Shown here piece by piece: positions 1 to 8,162 of a DNA stretch of 64,000 nt. The notes beneath the pieces were generated by a model that saw nothing but the letters and a program-made list of their open reading frames with translations, searched no databases and had not been told where the DNA came from. Made by a program: the position numbers and the translations under genes. The first letter of the stretch is position 1. Each line of letters opens with the position of its first letter. Source of the stretch: Devosia oryzisoli (GTDB lineage Bacteria > Pseudomonadota > Alphaproteobacteria > Rhizobiales > Devosiaceae); NCBI RefSeq assembly GCF_014837245.1, contig NZ_JACYFU010000004.1:186001-250000 (forward strand). Direction: 5' to 3'.

Positions 1-1
1 C

Positions 2-667
2 GAGAGCATCGATGAAGCGGCGATCCATGGCGACGACGGGCTGGGCGGGGTCGTTCTAAAGCCGAGCGATGCGCCGCCCCTACCCGATGCCGTGGCGTGG
101 ATGACCGAACAACTGACGTCGCGGCCGGCACACACCGTCGATGTGCTGGCACTGGGGCCACTCACCAACCTGGCGCGGCTCATCGAGACCCATCCCGAGG
201 CAGCAGCCCGCATCGGGCGGGTGATCGCCATGGGTGGCGCCATCGATGAAAAGGGCAATGTCGGTCCGAATTCGGAATTCAACTTCGCCTCGGACCCCGA
301 GGCCTTGCAGGTGGTGCTGGTGGCCCGGCTCGACCTGACGCTGATCCCGCTCGACGTGACCCGCAGGGTGCGCGCGGACGCGGCATATCTCGAAAGCCTT
401 CGCGGCACGGCGCATGGCGAGGTGGCGGCAGCGTTGCTGCGGGCCTATTTCCACGATGGCCGCGAAAGCCGGCCGCTGCACGATCCGTGCGTCATGCTCT
501 TTGCGCTGGCGCCCGATATTTTTGCTATCGAGCGCATGCGGCTGGCGGTGGACCTGGTGGACGACCCGGGTGCGATCCGCGTCACCCCTGACGGATGGCC
601 AGCACAGGTGGCGATGGCGGTCGATACGGAACGCGCGCTGTCGCTGCTGCGCGGCGGTTTTATCTAA
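2..667 (+). CDS. Nucleoside hydrolase (inosine/uridine-preferring type), 5' end off window
   Basis: The reading frame is open from the first bases of the window, so only about 221 C-terminal residues are seen. Hydrolysis of the N-glycosidic bond of ribonucleosides for purine or pyrimidine salvage is expected from the family. The family motif HGDDGLGG appears about nine residues in, and LHDPCVM near the 3' part carries the conserved active-site histidine. The N-terminal calcium-binding DTD motif must lie upstream. The TAA stop overlaps the stop of the convergent amidohydrolase gene by four bases. Family is clear; substrate preference cannot be read. Confidence 0.88.
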   Translation, partial: ESIDEAAIHGDDGLGGVVLKPSDAPPLPDAVAWMTEQLTSRPAHTVDVLALGPLTNLARLIETHPEAAARIGRVIAMGGAIDEKGNVGPNSEFNFASDPEALQVVLVARLDLTLIPLDVTRRVRADAAYLESLRGTAHGEVAAALLRAYFHDGRESRPLHDPCVMLFALAPDIFAIERMRLAVDLVDDPGAIRVTPDGWPAQVAMAVDTERALSLLRGGFI

Positions 668-1830
668 GCCAGTTCCTGCTCCACCAGCGTGGTCCAGAAA
701 CGGGCGCCGGTCAGGATGGCGGCGTCGTTGAAGTCGTAGCGCGAATTGTGGTGCAGGGCGCCGTCCACGGCCGGGCCGTTGCCAAGCCAGACATAGGCGC
801 CCGGCACCTCCGCGCCGAAGAAGGCGAAGTCATCGCCGGCTGTCGAGGGCGGGAAATCGGTCACGACGGGCCGGCCGGTTACCGCTGCGGCGGCAGCCAG
901 GGCGCGACGGGTAGCGTCGGGGTGGTTGACCACCGGCGGGATGCGGCGCTTGAACGTGTACGCGACGTCGATGCCGAAGCTCGCGGCGACGCCCCGCGCC
1001 AGCACCCCGATCTCGGTTTCGAGTTGGTTGCGCACTTCCGGGGTATAGGCCCGGGCGGTGCCGCCGACGCGGACGGTGTCGGGAATGACGTTGAGGGCTT
1101 CGAAATCACCACCGGCAAGGGCGCAGGCGCTGACCACCACCGGCTGCAGCGGGTCGACGCGGCGGGCCACGATGGTGTGGAGCATGGTGAGGAAATGCGC
1201 CGCGGCCGTCACGGCGTCGCGCCCCAGATGCGGCTTGGCGCCATGCGTGCCGATGCCGGTGAAGTTGACCGTCCAGCTGTCGGACGATGCCAGCTGCGGT
1301 CCGGCGACGACCGCCATCTCGTCGGTAGCAAGGCCCGGCATGTTGTGGAGGCCATAGACCGCGTCCACCGGGAAGCGGGCGAAGAAGCCGTCGTCGATGA
1401 TCGCCTTGGCGCCACCCCTGCCCTCTTCGGCCGGCTGGAAGATAAAGTGCACGGTGCCGGAAAAATTGCGGGTGCGCGCCAAGTGACGGGCGGCAGCGAG
1501 CAGCATCACCGTGTGTCCGTCATGGCCGCAGGCATGCATGGCGCCGGCGACGGTCGATTTGTAGTCGCGGTCGGCCAACTCGGGCATGGCGAGCGCGTCC
1601 ATATCGGCGCGCAGGGCAATGCGCCGCGTGCCATCGCCCACCTGCAGCGTGCCGACCACCCCTGTTTTCCCGAGCCCGCGATGCACGGCGATACCGGCCT
1701 CGTCGAGCAGTCGCGCAACAATCGCACTGGTGCGCACTTCTTCAAAGCCCAGCTCGGGATGGCGGTGCAGGTCATGCCGCAGCTCGATCATCGCATCGAG
1801 TTCGAGAGGGGTGTTGTCACCATGCAGCAT
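664..1830 (-). CDS. M20 family amidohydrolase (hippurate hydrolase-like)
   Basis: A 388-residue cytosolic metallopeptidase-fold enzyme that probably cleaves an N-acyl amino acid or similar amide. Visible motifs are HRHPELGFEE (about 21-30), RADMDALAM (about 74-82), HACGHDGH (about 98-105) and QPAEEGRGGA (about 131-140), which supply the metal ligands and the catalytic glutamate of the M20D group. Full length for the family. It converges on the nucleoside hydrolase. No neighbour fixes the substrate, so names such as hippurate hydrolase are only by resemblance. Confidence 0.9.
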   Translation of the reverse strand: MLHGDNTPLELDAMIELRHDLHRHPELGFEEVRTSAIVARLLDEAGIAVHRGLGKTGVVGTLQVGDGTRRIALRADMDALAMPELADRDYKSTVAGAMHACGHDGHTVMLLAAARHLARTRNFSGTVHFIFQPAEEGRGGAKAIIDDGFFARFPVDAVYGLHNMPGLATDEMAVVAGPQLASSDSWTVNFTGIGTHGAKPHLGRDAVTAAAHFLTMLHTIVARRVDPLQPVVVSACALAGGDFEALNVIPDTVRVGGTARAYTPEVRNQLETEIGVLARGVAASFGIDVAYTFKRRIPPVVNHPDATRRALAAAAAVTGRPVVTDFPPSTAGDDFAFFGAEVPGAYVWLGNGPAVDGALHHNSRYDFNDAAILTGARFWTTLVEQELA

Positions 1831-1896
1831 CGGTCGCTAGGGTCTCCACGTTACCGTCAGGCCCTCTAGTAGCCGGGCCAGAGGAAGAGTCAAAGC

Positions 1897-2637
1897 TTGA
1901 GCCATCTCCCCCACGAATATTGGCAGGTGGTCGCACCGGCAGGAACGTATGGCGGTGGCGAGCGGTGGTCGCGCGGTTACCCGGCCACCTTGCCAGATGG
2001 TCGGGAAATCCTTTTGCCCATCCGGGTTCTGCCGGGCAGAGGCGACGAGGCTGTAGCGTCGCTGATCATCAACCAGGCAAGCTTCGCCGTCGAGGACGCG
2101 ATCGCGTCCGCGATGGCCGACCATTGCCGGTCCTTTGCGCCCGACGTCATCGTCGGCGTGCCCACGCTGGGGCTTCCACTGGCCAATAATGTCGCTCGCC
2201 GGCTTGGCCACTCCCGCATGGTGCCCCTCGGCACCTCGCGCAAATTCTGGTACGAGGAAGAGCTCTCCGTTCCGCTGTCCTCGATCACCAGTCCGCAACA
2301 CCAGAAGACGTTGTATCTCGATCCGCGCATGCTCCCCCTGCTCCGGGGGAAGCGCATTGTCGTAATCGACGATGTCATCAGCTCGGGCGCGTCGACGTCT
2401 GCCGTGCTGAAGCTGCTCGACCTTGCGGGCCTCGCTCCGGCGGCAATCGTGGTTGGCATGCTGCAGGGAGAACGGTGGCGCATGGTGCTGGCGTCCTGGG
2501 AAAGCCGCATCAGGTCGGCGCTCACGTCCCCAAGGCTCAGGATGACCGGTCGGGGGGAATGGACGCGCGACCCTTCGGGAAAAGGGCCGATTTCTCCGCC
2601 ACCAAGCCAGGGTTCGGCAAGAAAAGCGACATCCTAG
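1897..2637 (+). CDS. Phosphoribosyltransferase family protein
   Basis: A 246-residue protein with the type I phosphoribosyltransferase signature RIVVIDDVISSGAS (about 149-162), which binds PRPP through the acidic pair and the following loop. Other recognisable blocks are EYWQVVAPAGTY near the start and VPTLGLPLANNVARRLGHSR (about 87-106). It lacks the features that would mark it as xpt, apt or hpt, so the base substrate is unknown. The last 60 or so residues are rich in Ser, Arg and Pro and do not resemble the rest of the family as I know it; the tail may be altered. It stands alone, facing away from the amidohydrolase. Confidence 0.75.
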   Translation: MSHLPHEYWQVVAPAGTYGGGERWSRGYPATLPDGREILLPIRVLPGRGDEAVASLIINQASFAVEDAIASAMADHCRSFAPDVIVGVPTLGLPLANNVARRLGHSRMVPLGTSRKFWYEEELSVPLSSITSPQHQKTLYLDPRMLPLLRGKRIVVIDDVISSGASTSAVLKLLDLAGLAPAAIVVGMLQGERWRMVLASWESRIRSALTSPRLRMTGRGEWTRDPSGKGPISPPPSQGSARKATS

Positions 2638-2811
2638 GTCCAGAGAGGCGGCTGGTGCGTGGCGCTCGGCCAGCGACAATGTCCCTCCGCGTCCTCGGAG
2701 CCCTGCACTCGGCGCGGCCAAGCGAGGCGGCGGCGACCAGCCCCGCAACGTCGTCGGAACGTCTGCTGGCAGACATCGTTACCTTTCCACAACGAACCGA
2801 GGAGACAGACG

Positions 2812-3015
2812 ATGGACTGGAATCGCGTTGAAGGTAACTGGAAACAGATGACGGGGAAGGTCAAGGAACAGTGGGGCAAGCTCACCGACGACGACATCAC
2901 CCAGATCAATGGCAACCGTGAGCAACTCGAAGGCAAGATCCAGGAGCGCTACGGGCGGGCCAAGGACGAGGTCCGGAAGGACGTCGACGATTGGTATGGT
3001 CGCCAGACCTGGTGA
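2812..3015 (+). CDS. CsbD family stress-response protein
   Basis: A 67-residue hydrophilic protein starting MDWNRVEGNWKQMTGKVKEQ, which is the CsbD pattern: short, lysine- and glutamate-rich, with repeated G(K/N)..(E/Q)..G segments. CsbD-like proteins are general-stress proteins of unknown mechanism. The ATG is preceded at a good distance by GAGGAG (about 2799-2804), which is why the longer in-frame opening is not used. A hairpin with a short T-run follows the stop. Confidence 0.88.
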   Translation: MDWNRVEGNWKQMTGKVKEQWGKLTDDDITQINGNREQLEGKIQERYGRAKDEVRKDVDDWYGRQTW

Positions 3016-3034
3016 TCCGCGACTGAACCCATGA

Positions 3035-3063
3035 AAGGGCCTGCCCGCAGCCGGTCCTTCTTT
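3035..3063 (+). terminator. Probable intrinsic terminator after csbD gene
   Basis: AAGGGCC (3035-3041) pairs with GGTCCTT (3053-3059), including one G-T pair, across an 11-base loop. CTTT follows. It lies 20 bases after the CsbD stop codon. The T-run is short, so efficiency is uncertain. Confidence 0.5.
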
Positions 3064-3098
3064 CGCCGGGTTACTTTGGATAGCTTGCCCAGCCGCTT

Positions 3099-3290
3099 TT
3101 AGGCGGCATAGCAATGGCGCCAGTCGTCGCCGACATCATGGGTGTAGGTGAAGCCGGCCTCGCAGCGGGCAAAGCGGGCGCCGCGCATTTTGTCGCCCCA
3201 GTCGGGATCGGGATAGCCATAGCGGCGGTCGCCGATCTCGGACTCGATGAGATGATAGTCCTCAATTGGGCGTTTGTACTTGGCATTCAC
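3099..3290 (-). pseudogene. Truncated pRiA4b ORF-3-like protein (PRiA4_ORF3 domain fragment)
   Basis: The 63-codon frame starts with a GTG that overlaps the TGA of the permease gene (GTGA). It reads EDYHLIESEIGDRRYG, then GYPDPDWGD, then GFTYTHDVGDDWRHCYAA before the stop. These blocks line up in order with the plasmid pRiA4b ORF-3 family pattern (GW.dyHLheFeigg.rYG, DPDPD, f.Y.YDfGDdWrH). The usual N-terminal LHxxIQxAMGW part and everything after GDDWRH are missing. I read it as the middle of such a gene left behind by transfer or deletion. It could still be translated by coupling to the permease. The family assignment is from memory of the motif. Confidence 0.6.
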
Positions 3291-4927
3291 AGCAACGCCT
3301 GCTCGTTCCTCCCCATGAAGCGGAAAGCGATATAGACGGCGCAGCCGCTGATCAGCAGCAAGATGGTGGACAGGGCCGCTGCCGTGCCGAAGTCCCCATC
3401 GAGGATCAGCAGGTAGATGCGCACCGGCATGGTCATGGTGCTGCCGACATAGAGCACCAGCGAGGACGACAGCTCGTTGATGGCGGTGACGAAGCTCAGC
3501 ATGCCGCCGGCGATGATGCCCGGCACGATGAGCGGCACGGTGATGCGCAGGAACGCCTGGAAGGGGCTGTAGCCGAGCGAGACCGCGGCCTCTTCCATGC
3601 TGGGCGAAATCTGGCGCAGCGAGGAGGCGGTGGTGCGCACCGTGTAGGGCAGGCGGCGGATGAAGATGGAGAGAATGATGATCAGCGCCGTTCCCGTCAG
3701 CACAATCGGGCCGGTGTTGAAGGCGGCGATGAAGGCGATGCCGATGACGATGCCGGGCATAACGTAGGGCACCATGAAAGCGCCGTCGAGCAGGGCGGTA
3801 TTGAAGTTGGTGCGCCGCGCCACGAGCACGCCGACCACCGTCCCGACCATCACGATCAGCACCACGGCCGCCACCGAGAAGGTGAGGGAATTGCGCACCA
3901 CGTCGCCGAGGTTGAACAAGATCCGTTCGTAGCTCTGCAGCGCAAAGCCGTCCTGGAACACGGGGCCGCTGGTCTTGCGGAACGAATAGATCACCGAAAT
4001 GATCACCGGCATCGCCCCGCACAGGCCGATGAAATAGACCGCCACATGCGCCAGCACATTGCGCCAGCCGCTGAGCTGCATCCGCACCGGCTTGTTGATC
4101 ATGTTGCCGTGGTAGACGTTACGGCGCGACATGTAGCGCTGCAGCAGCACGAACACCATCGACACCAGGATCAGCACCACGCTGATCGTCGTGGCCATCG
4201 ACAGGTTGGAGCCAATCTCGGCCGAGTAGAGAGTGAAGGCCTCCGTGGCCAGCACGTTGTACCCGCGGCCAAGCAGGCGCGGCGTGCCAAAATCGGCGAT
4301 GGCGTGGATCAGCGCCAGGAGCCCCCCGGCGGTGAGCGCCGGAAAGACCATGGGGAAGGAAATCTTGAAGGTGCGCTGCCAGGGGGTCAGGCCCAACCCC
4401 TCGGCCGCCTCTTCAAGGGAGCGGTTGACGTTGCTGAGGGCCCCGGAGACCATAAGGTACACATAGGGGTAGAATTTGAGCGAGAAGACGATGAGGATGC
4501 CGCCCACGCCGTAGATCGGCGGCATGCTGATGCCGAGGTCGCGCAGGAAGCCGCGTACCACCCCGCCCGCGCCGAACAGCACGATCCATGAATAGGCGCC
4601 GATGAAGGGCGGCGACACCAGCGCCAGGATCGCCAGCAGCGAGACGAACTTGCCGCCGCGGATCACGAAGCGCGACACGCAGAAGGCCATGATCGAGCCG
4701 AGCAGCAACGCCCCCGCCAGGCCGCCGAAGCCCACCACCAGCGTGTTGACGAAGGCCTGGTGGAAGCGCGGCTCGCTGAGGAACTTGAGATAGTTGCCGA
4801 AGGTCAGGTTGCCGCTCTGGTCATAGAAGCTTGAAACCAGCACCGATCCGACCGGGATGAACAGCAGCACGAACAGCAGGACCCAGGTGAGGATCATCAC
4901 CACGGTCCAGAAATTGAAGCGGGGCAT
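3287..4927 (-). CDS. ABC transporter permease, two-domain FbpB/AfuB type
   Basis: An inner-membrane permease of about 546 residues with two homologous halves, each with six or so membrane spans and an EAA loop (for example EEAAEGLGLTPWQ in the first half and EEAAVSLGYSPFQ in the second). This arrangement is typical of the ferric-ion/phosphosugar branch of ABC importers. The ATG at 4927 is chosen because GGAGG lies nine bases before it; a GTG at 4936 overlaps the ATPase stop but has no spaced ribosome site. Co-transcribed with the upstream ATPase. See the locus finding for the likely substrate. Confidence 0.85.
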   Translation of the reverse strand: MPRFNFWTVVMILTWVLLFVLLFIPVGSVLVSSFYDQSGNLTFGNYLKFLSEPRFHQAFVNTLVVGFGGLAGALLLGSIMAFCVSRFVIRGGKFVSLLAILALVSPPFIGAYSWIVLFGAGGVVRGFLRDLGISMPPIYGVGGILIVFSLKFYPYVYLMVSGALSNVNRSLEEAAEGLGLTPWQRTFKISFPMVFPALTAGGLLALIHAIADFGTPRLLGRGYNVLATEAFTLYSAEIGSNLSMATTISVVLILVSMVFVLLQRYMSRRNVYHGNMINKPVRMQLSGWRNVLAHVAVYFIGLCGAMPVIISVIYSFRKTSGPVFQDGFALQSYERILFNLGDVVRNSLTFSVAAVVLIVMVGTVVGVLVARRTNFNTALLDGAFMVPYVMPGIVIGIAFIAAFNTGPIVLTGTALIIILSIFIRRLPYTVRTTASSLRQISPSMEEAAVSLGYSPFQAFLRITVPLIVPGIIAGGMLSFVTAINELSSSLVLYVGSTMTMPVRIYLLILDGDFGTAAALSTILLLISGCAVYIAFRFMGRNEQALL

Positions 4928-4932
4928 GGCCG

Positions 4933-5988
4933 TCACCCTCCGATGCGGGCGCCATCGGCGCCGAAGGCCATGGGCGCGTCGCGCGGCACCAGCACGGAGA
5001 CCGCCTCGCCGGCCTGGCGGGTCGCCGCCATGCCGGGATTGGCCACCTGCACCACGAGGCTGCCCACCGGCGTTTCCACCTGCACATGCGCTTCGCGCCC
5101 GAGATAGGTATACTTGGTGACCGTTCCGTTGAGCGCCGCGGCGCCTTCGTTCGGGCTCCCGGCGGCGGCGAGGACGAGTCGCTCGGGCCGGACGGCCCAA
5201 CTTGCATCGGGCGGCGCGGAGAGCCCCAGCTGCCCCAGCAAGGCATCAAGCGCCGGCCCCGGCTGGAACGTGTTCAGCGTGCCCACGAACTCGGCCACGA
5301 ACCGGGTCTGCGGATCGCCATAGATCTGCTGCGGCGTTCCCACCTGCTCGATGCGTCCGGAATTCATCACGCAGATGCGGTCCGAGATCGCCAGCGCCTC
5401 TTCCTGGTCGTGCGTCACGTAGATCGTGGCGATATCGATCTGCTGCTGCATGTCGCGGATCTCCTCGCGCAACTCGATGCGCAGCTTGGCATCGAGGTTG
5501 GAGAGGGGCTCGTCCATGAGCAGGAGGCGCGGATTGATGACCATGGCGCGCGCCAGGCCGATGCGCTGCTGCTGGCCACCCGACATGGCAGCGGGCAGGC
5601 GCTGCGCCATGTCGCCGAGGCGTACGGAGTCGAGGGCGGGAATGACGCGCGCCTTGATGTCGGCGGCAGAAACCTTGCGCGGCTTGAGGCCGAAGGCGAC
5701 GTTGTCGAAGACGCTAAGATGGGGGAAGACGGCATAGTCCTGGAACACCATGCCGATATCGCGCTGGTGCGGCGGCACGGCGCGAAGGTTGGAGCCAGCG
5801 AGCGTGATCTCGCCCGAAGTCAGGTCATTGAAGCCGGCAATGGCGCGCAGCAGGGTGGTCTTGCCGCAACCGCTGGGGCCAAGCAGCGTGAAGAACTCGC
5901 CGCGCTCCACTGCGATGGACACGCCATTGAGGGCCATAAAGCTCTCGCCGAACTGCTTGGTGGCATTGTTGACCGTCAAGTAGCTCAT
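4933..5988 (-). CDS. ABC transporter ATP-binding protein, FbpC/AfuC type
   Basis: A 351-residue ATPase with Walker A GPSGCGKTTLLRAIAG (about 37-52), the signature MSGGQQQRIGLARAM, Walker B LLLMDEPLSNLD and the switch VTHDQEEAL, followed by a C-terminal TOBE-like regulatory domain. It energises the two-domain permease encoded downstream. The ATG at 5988 follows AAGGA by seven bases. The gene is divergent from the binding-protein gene, with about 125 A+T-rich bases between them holding a TAAAAT box. Confidence 0.88.
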   Translation of the reverse strand: MSYLTVNNATKQFGESFMALNGVSIAVERGEFFTLLGPSGCGKTTLLRAIAGFNDLTSGEITLAGSNLRAVPPHQRDIGMVFQDYAVFPHLSVFDNVAFGLKPRKVSAADIKARVIPALDSVRLGDMAQRLPAAMSGGQQQRIGLARAMVINPRLLLMDEPLSNLDAKLRIELREEIRDMQQQIDIATIYVTHDQEEALAISDRICVMNSGRIEQVGTPQQIYGDPQTRFVAEFVGTLNTFQPGPALDALLGQLGLSAPPDASWAVRPERLVLAAAGSPNEGAAALNGTVTKYTYLGREAHVQVETPVGSLVVQVANPGMAATRQAGEAVSVLVPRDAPMAFGADGARIGG

Positions 5989-6113
5989 TGGTGTCCTTCT
6001 CCCCTCGCCGTGTCGCCATAAGACACTGAGCAACTTTCGCATTGCAACAAATTTCCACCCGGTTCAGGATAAAATCGATCTACCAATGATCAAAAACGAA
6101 CGGGAGGATTCCG

Positions 6114-7106
6114 ATGAACATTCGCAAACGTACATTCCTGGGACTGACAGCGGCCGCGCTGATCGCTTCGACCAGCCTGGGCACCCTAGCGATCGCCCAG
6201 GAAGGCTCGGTGGTGATCTACACGGCGCACAAGTCGTCGATCGTGGATACGCTTCTGCCCATCTTCGAACAGGAGACGGGCCTCAAGGCGGAAGTGGTAA
6301 AGCTCGGTTCGGGCGATATCGCCAAGCGCGTGCAGGCCGAGGCGGGCGCTCCGGCCGCCGACGTCATCTGGTCGATCTCGGGCAGCCAACTGACCGAGCT
6401 CAAGGACCTTTTGGAACCCTACACGCCGCCCGAGTTCGATAAGATCGATCCGCAGTTCATCAAGGATCCCTCGTGGACGCCCTATACCGCGGTGGTCTAC
6501 GTGCTGGCCGTCAACACCGACCTGCAGCCGCTCGACACCGCTCCCAAGACCTGGGCAGAACTCGCCGATCCGAAATGGTCCGGGCAGATCGCCAGTGCCC
6601 GTGCGGATGGCTCGGGCTCGGCGATGCAGCAGCTACAGACGGTCCTCACCGTGTTCGGTGACGAAGGCTGGGACAAATATGCCGAGATCGCCAAGAACTT
6701 CGTCTTCACCGATTCCTCGGGGGCCGTGCCGCGCTTCGTGGCCGATGGCGAGACGTCGATGGGCCTGACGCTGGAAGACAACGCCCTTGAATATGTCCAG
6801 GGCGGCGCACCGATTTCCATCGTTCACCTGACAGACGGTACGGCGGCCACGCCCGATGGCGTCGCCCTGGTCAAGGGTGGGCCGAACCCCGAAGGTGGCA
6901 AGGCCTTCATCGATTGGGCCATGTCCAAGTCCACGCAGGAAAAGCTGGCTATGGACATCGGCCGCCGTTCGGTGCGTGTCGACGTGGAAGGCCCGGCCGG
7001 AACGCCGAACCTGGCCGACCTGACCCTGGTCAACGTGAAGCCGCTCAGCGACTTCGGCGGTGCCGAAGAAGTGCTGGCCAAGTGGCGGACCGCCATCGGC
7101 GAATAA
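6114..7106 (+). CDS. ABC transporter periplasmic substrate-binding protein (AfuA-like, class II)
   Basis: A 330-residue exported protein with a signal peptide ending near LAIAQEG, then VVIYTAHKSSIVDTLLPIFE, the typical start of ferric-binding-like proteins (FbpA/AfuA fold). It carries no tyrosine dyad at the place where the iron-binding family has one: the corresponding region reads TLEDNALEYVQGGAP. In Actinobacillus and Citrobacter, AfuA of this fold binds hexose phosphates, and the neighbours here (phosphatase-like protein, DeoR regulator) fit a phosphorylated ligand. GGGAGG precedes the ATG. Annotation as an iron binder would be by fold only. Confidence 0.85.
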   Translation: MNIRKRTFLGLTAAALIASTSLGTLAIAQEGSVVIYTAHKSSIVDTLLPIFEQETGLKAEVVKLGSGDIAKRVQAEAGAPAADVIWSISGSQLTELKDLLEPYTPPEFDKIDPQFIKDPSWTPYTAVVYVLAVNTDLQPLDTAPKTWAELADPKWSGQIASARADGSGSAMQQLQTVLTVFGDEGWDKYAEIAKNFVFTDSSGAVPRFVADGETSMGLTLEDNALEYVQGGAPISIVHLTDGTAATPDGVALVKGGPNPEGGKAFIDWAMSKSTQEKLAMDIGRRSVRVDVEGPAGTPNLADLTLVNVKPLSDFGGAEEVLAKWRTAIGE

Positions 7107-7145
7107 TCCGCTTCTTCTGACTGAAAACGACCAAAGCAGGACCTC

Positions 7146-8162
7146 ATGAGGCAGCTCGAAGCTTTCACGCTGGGTAAGAAATTTGGCCATCCGGAAGCCA
7201 ATGAAGACAGCCTCGTGATCATGCCAAACCTCGGTTACGCCGTTATCGACGGCGTAACCGACCGCAACGGCACCCGCTATGGCGGCATGCTGTCGGGGCA
7301 GTTTGCCTCGCGCACCGTCAAGCGCGCGGTGGAAGAATTCCTCCTCGCCCAGGGCCAGCCGGACAGGCCGGAGCTGCAGTTCCAGGGCGGCGAGCACTTC
7401 GTCGACTACCTCGGCAAGGCCATCTACCAGGGCTATGTGCAGAACGATGCCGTGGCCGCAGTCGAAGCCGACTGGAAGCTGCGCGGCGGCTGCACGGTCA
7501 TGGCCGCACTCTTGATCAACGATCGCCTCGAAGTGGTGGCCGTCGGCGACAGCGGCATTCGCATCAATGGCGCCGACACCCTGCAGGTGCTCAAGCCCCT
7601 CGATGACGTCACCGCTATCCTGCGGCGAGAGGCCTGGCATTATTTTTGCGCCCAGGGCCTGACGCCCGAAGAGTGCGATGCCCAGGCCATGGCCATGACA
7701 TGGCAGGGGACCCGGAACCAGGTCGAGGGCACACCCACCGCCGATGGCGCCGTGATCGAAACGATCGAGGCGCGCGCCCTTAAGGCGTGCCGGGAGCATC
7801 TGCCGGACGTGCCGGAAGATGAAATCCTGCTGCTGGTCCAGCACGGCATCGCGCACGGACAGGGCAATTTCCAGAACGTCACCGACCCGGTACTCGGCTA
7901 TGGCGGCATCGATGGCTTTGCCGTTCCCGCGCGCTATGTCGAAACGCGCAGCTACGCGCTGGGGGATATCGAGACGATCGAGCTATTCTCGGACGGTTAC
8001 TTCAAGCTAGGCGACGGGTTCGGCGTCGCCGCCTGGGAGCGCGCCTTCGCCGAGGTGGAGGCGGAAGACATTCACAAGATCGGGCGCTACATGAGCACCA
8101 AGGGCACGACCGAGACACAGCTCACTGATGATCGCAGCTATCTCGGTGTGCGCCTGAAATGA
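7146..8162 (+). CDS. PP2C-like (PPM family) phosphatase in transporter locus
   Basis: A 338-residue cytosolic protein with no signal peptide. It shows PPM-fold signatures: NEDSLVIMPN then AVIDGVTD (the metal-binding aspartates), GGCTVMAALLINDRLEVVAVGDSGI in the middle, IELFSDGYFKLGDGFG, and a final TDDRSYLGVRL. It probably removes phosphate from a protein or small molecule. It lies 39 bases after the binding-protein gene and overlaps the DeoR gene by four bases, so the three are one operon. A dephosphorylating enzyme next to an AfuA-type importer suggests processing of an imported phosphoester, but serine/threonine protein phosphatase activity is equally compatible. Confidence 0.75.
   Translation: MRQLEAFTLGKKFGHPEANEDSLVIMPNLGYAVIDGVTDRNGTRYGGMLSGQFASRTVKRAVEEFLLAQGQPDRPELQFQGGEHFVDYLGKAIYQGYVQNDAVAAVEADWKLRGGCTVMAALLINDRLEVVAVGDSGIRINGADTLQVLKPLDDVTAILRREAWHYFCAQGLTPEECDAQAMAMTWQGTRNQVEGTPTADGAVIETIEARALKACREHLPDVPEDEILLLVQHGIAHGQGNFQNVTDPVLGYGGIDGFAVPARYVETRSYALGDIETIELFSDGYFKLGDGFGVAAWERAFAEVEAEDIHKIGRYMSTKGTTETQLTDDRSYLGVRLK

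Noticed and set aside
3266..4591. A 441-codon open frame on plus, very rich in His, Asp and Gly
   Set aside because: Antisense to the two-domain permease. The composition is the mirror of hydrophobic codons, not a metal-binding protein.
6114..7106. Ferric iron-binding protein as the plain annotation
   Set aside because: The fold fits, but the tyrosine dyad and an IRO box are absent, and the regulator and phosphatase point to a phosphorylated ligand.
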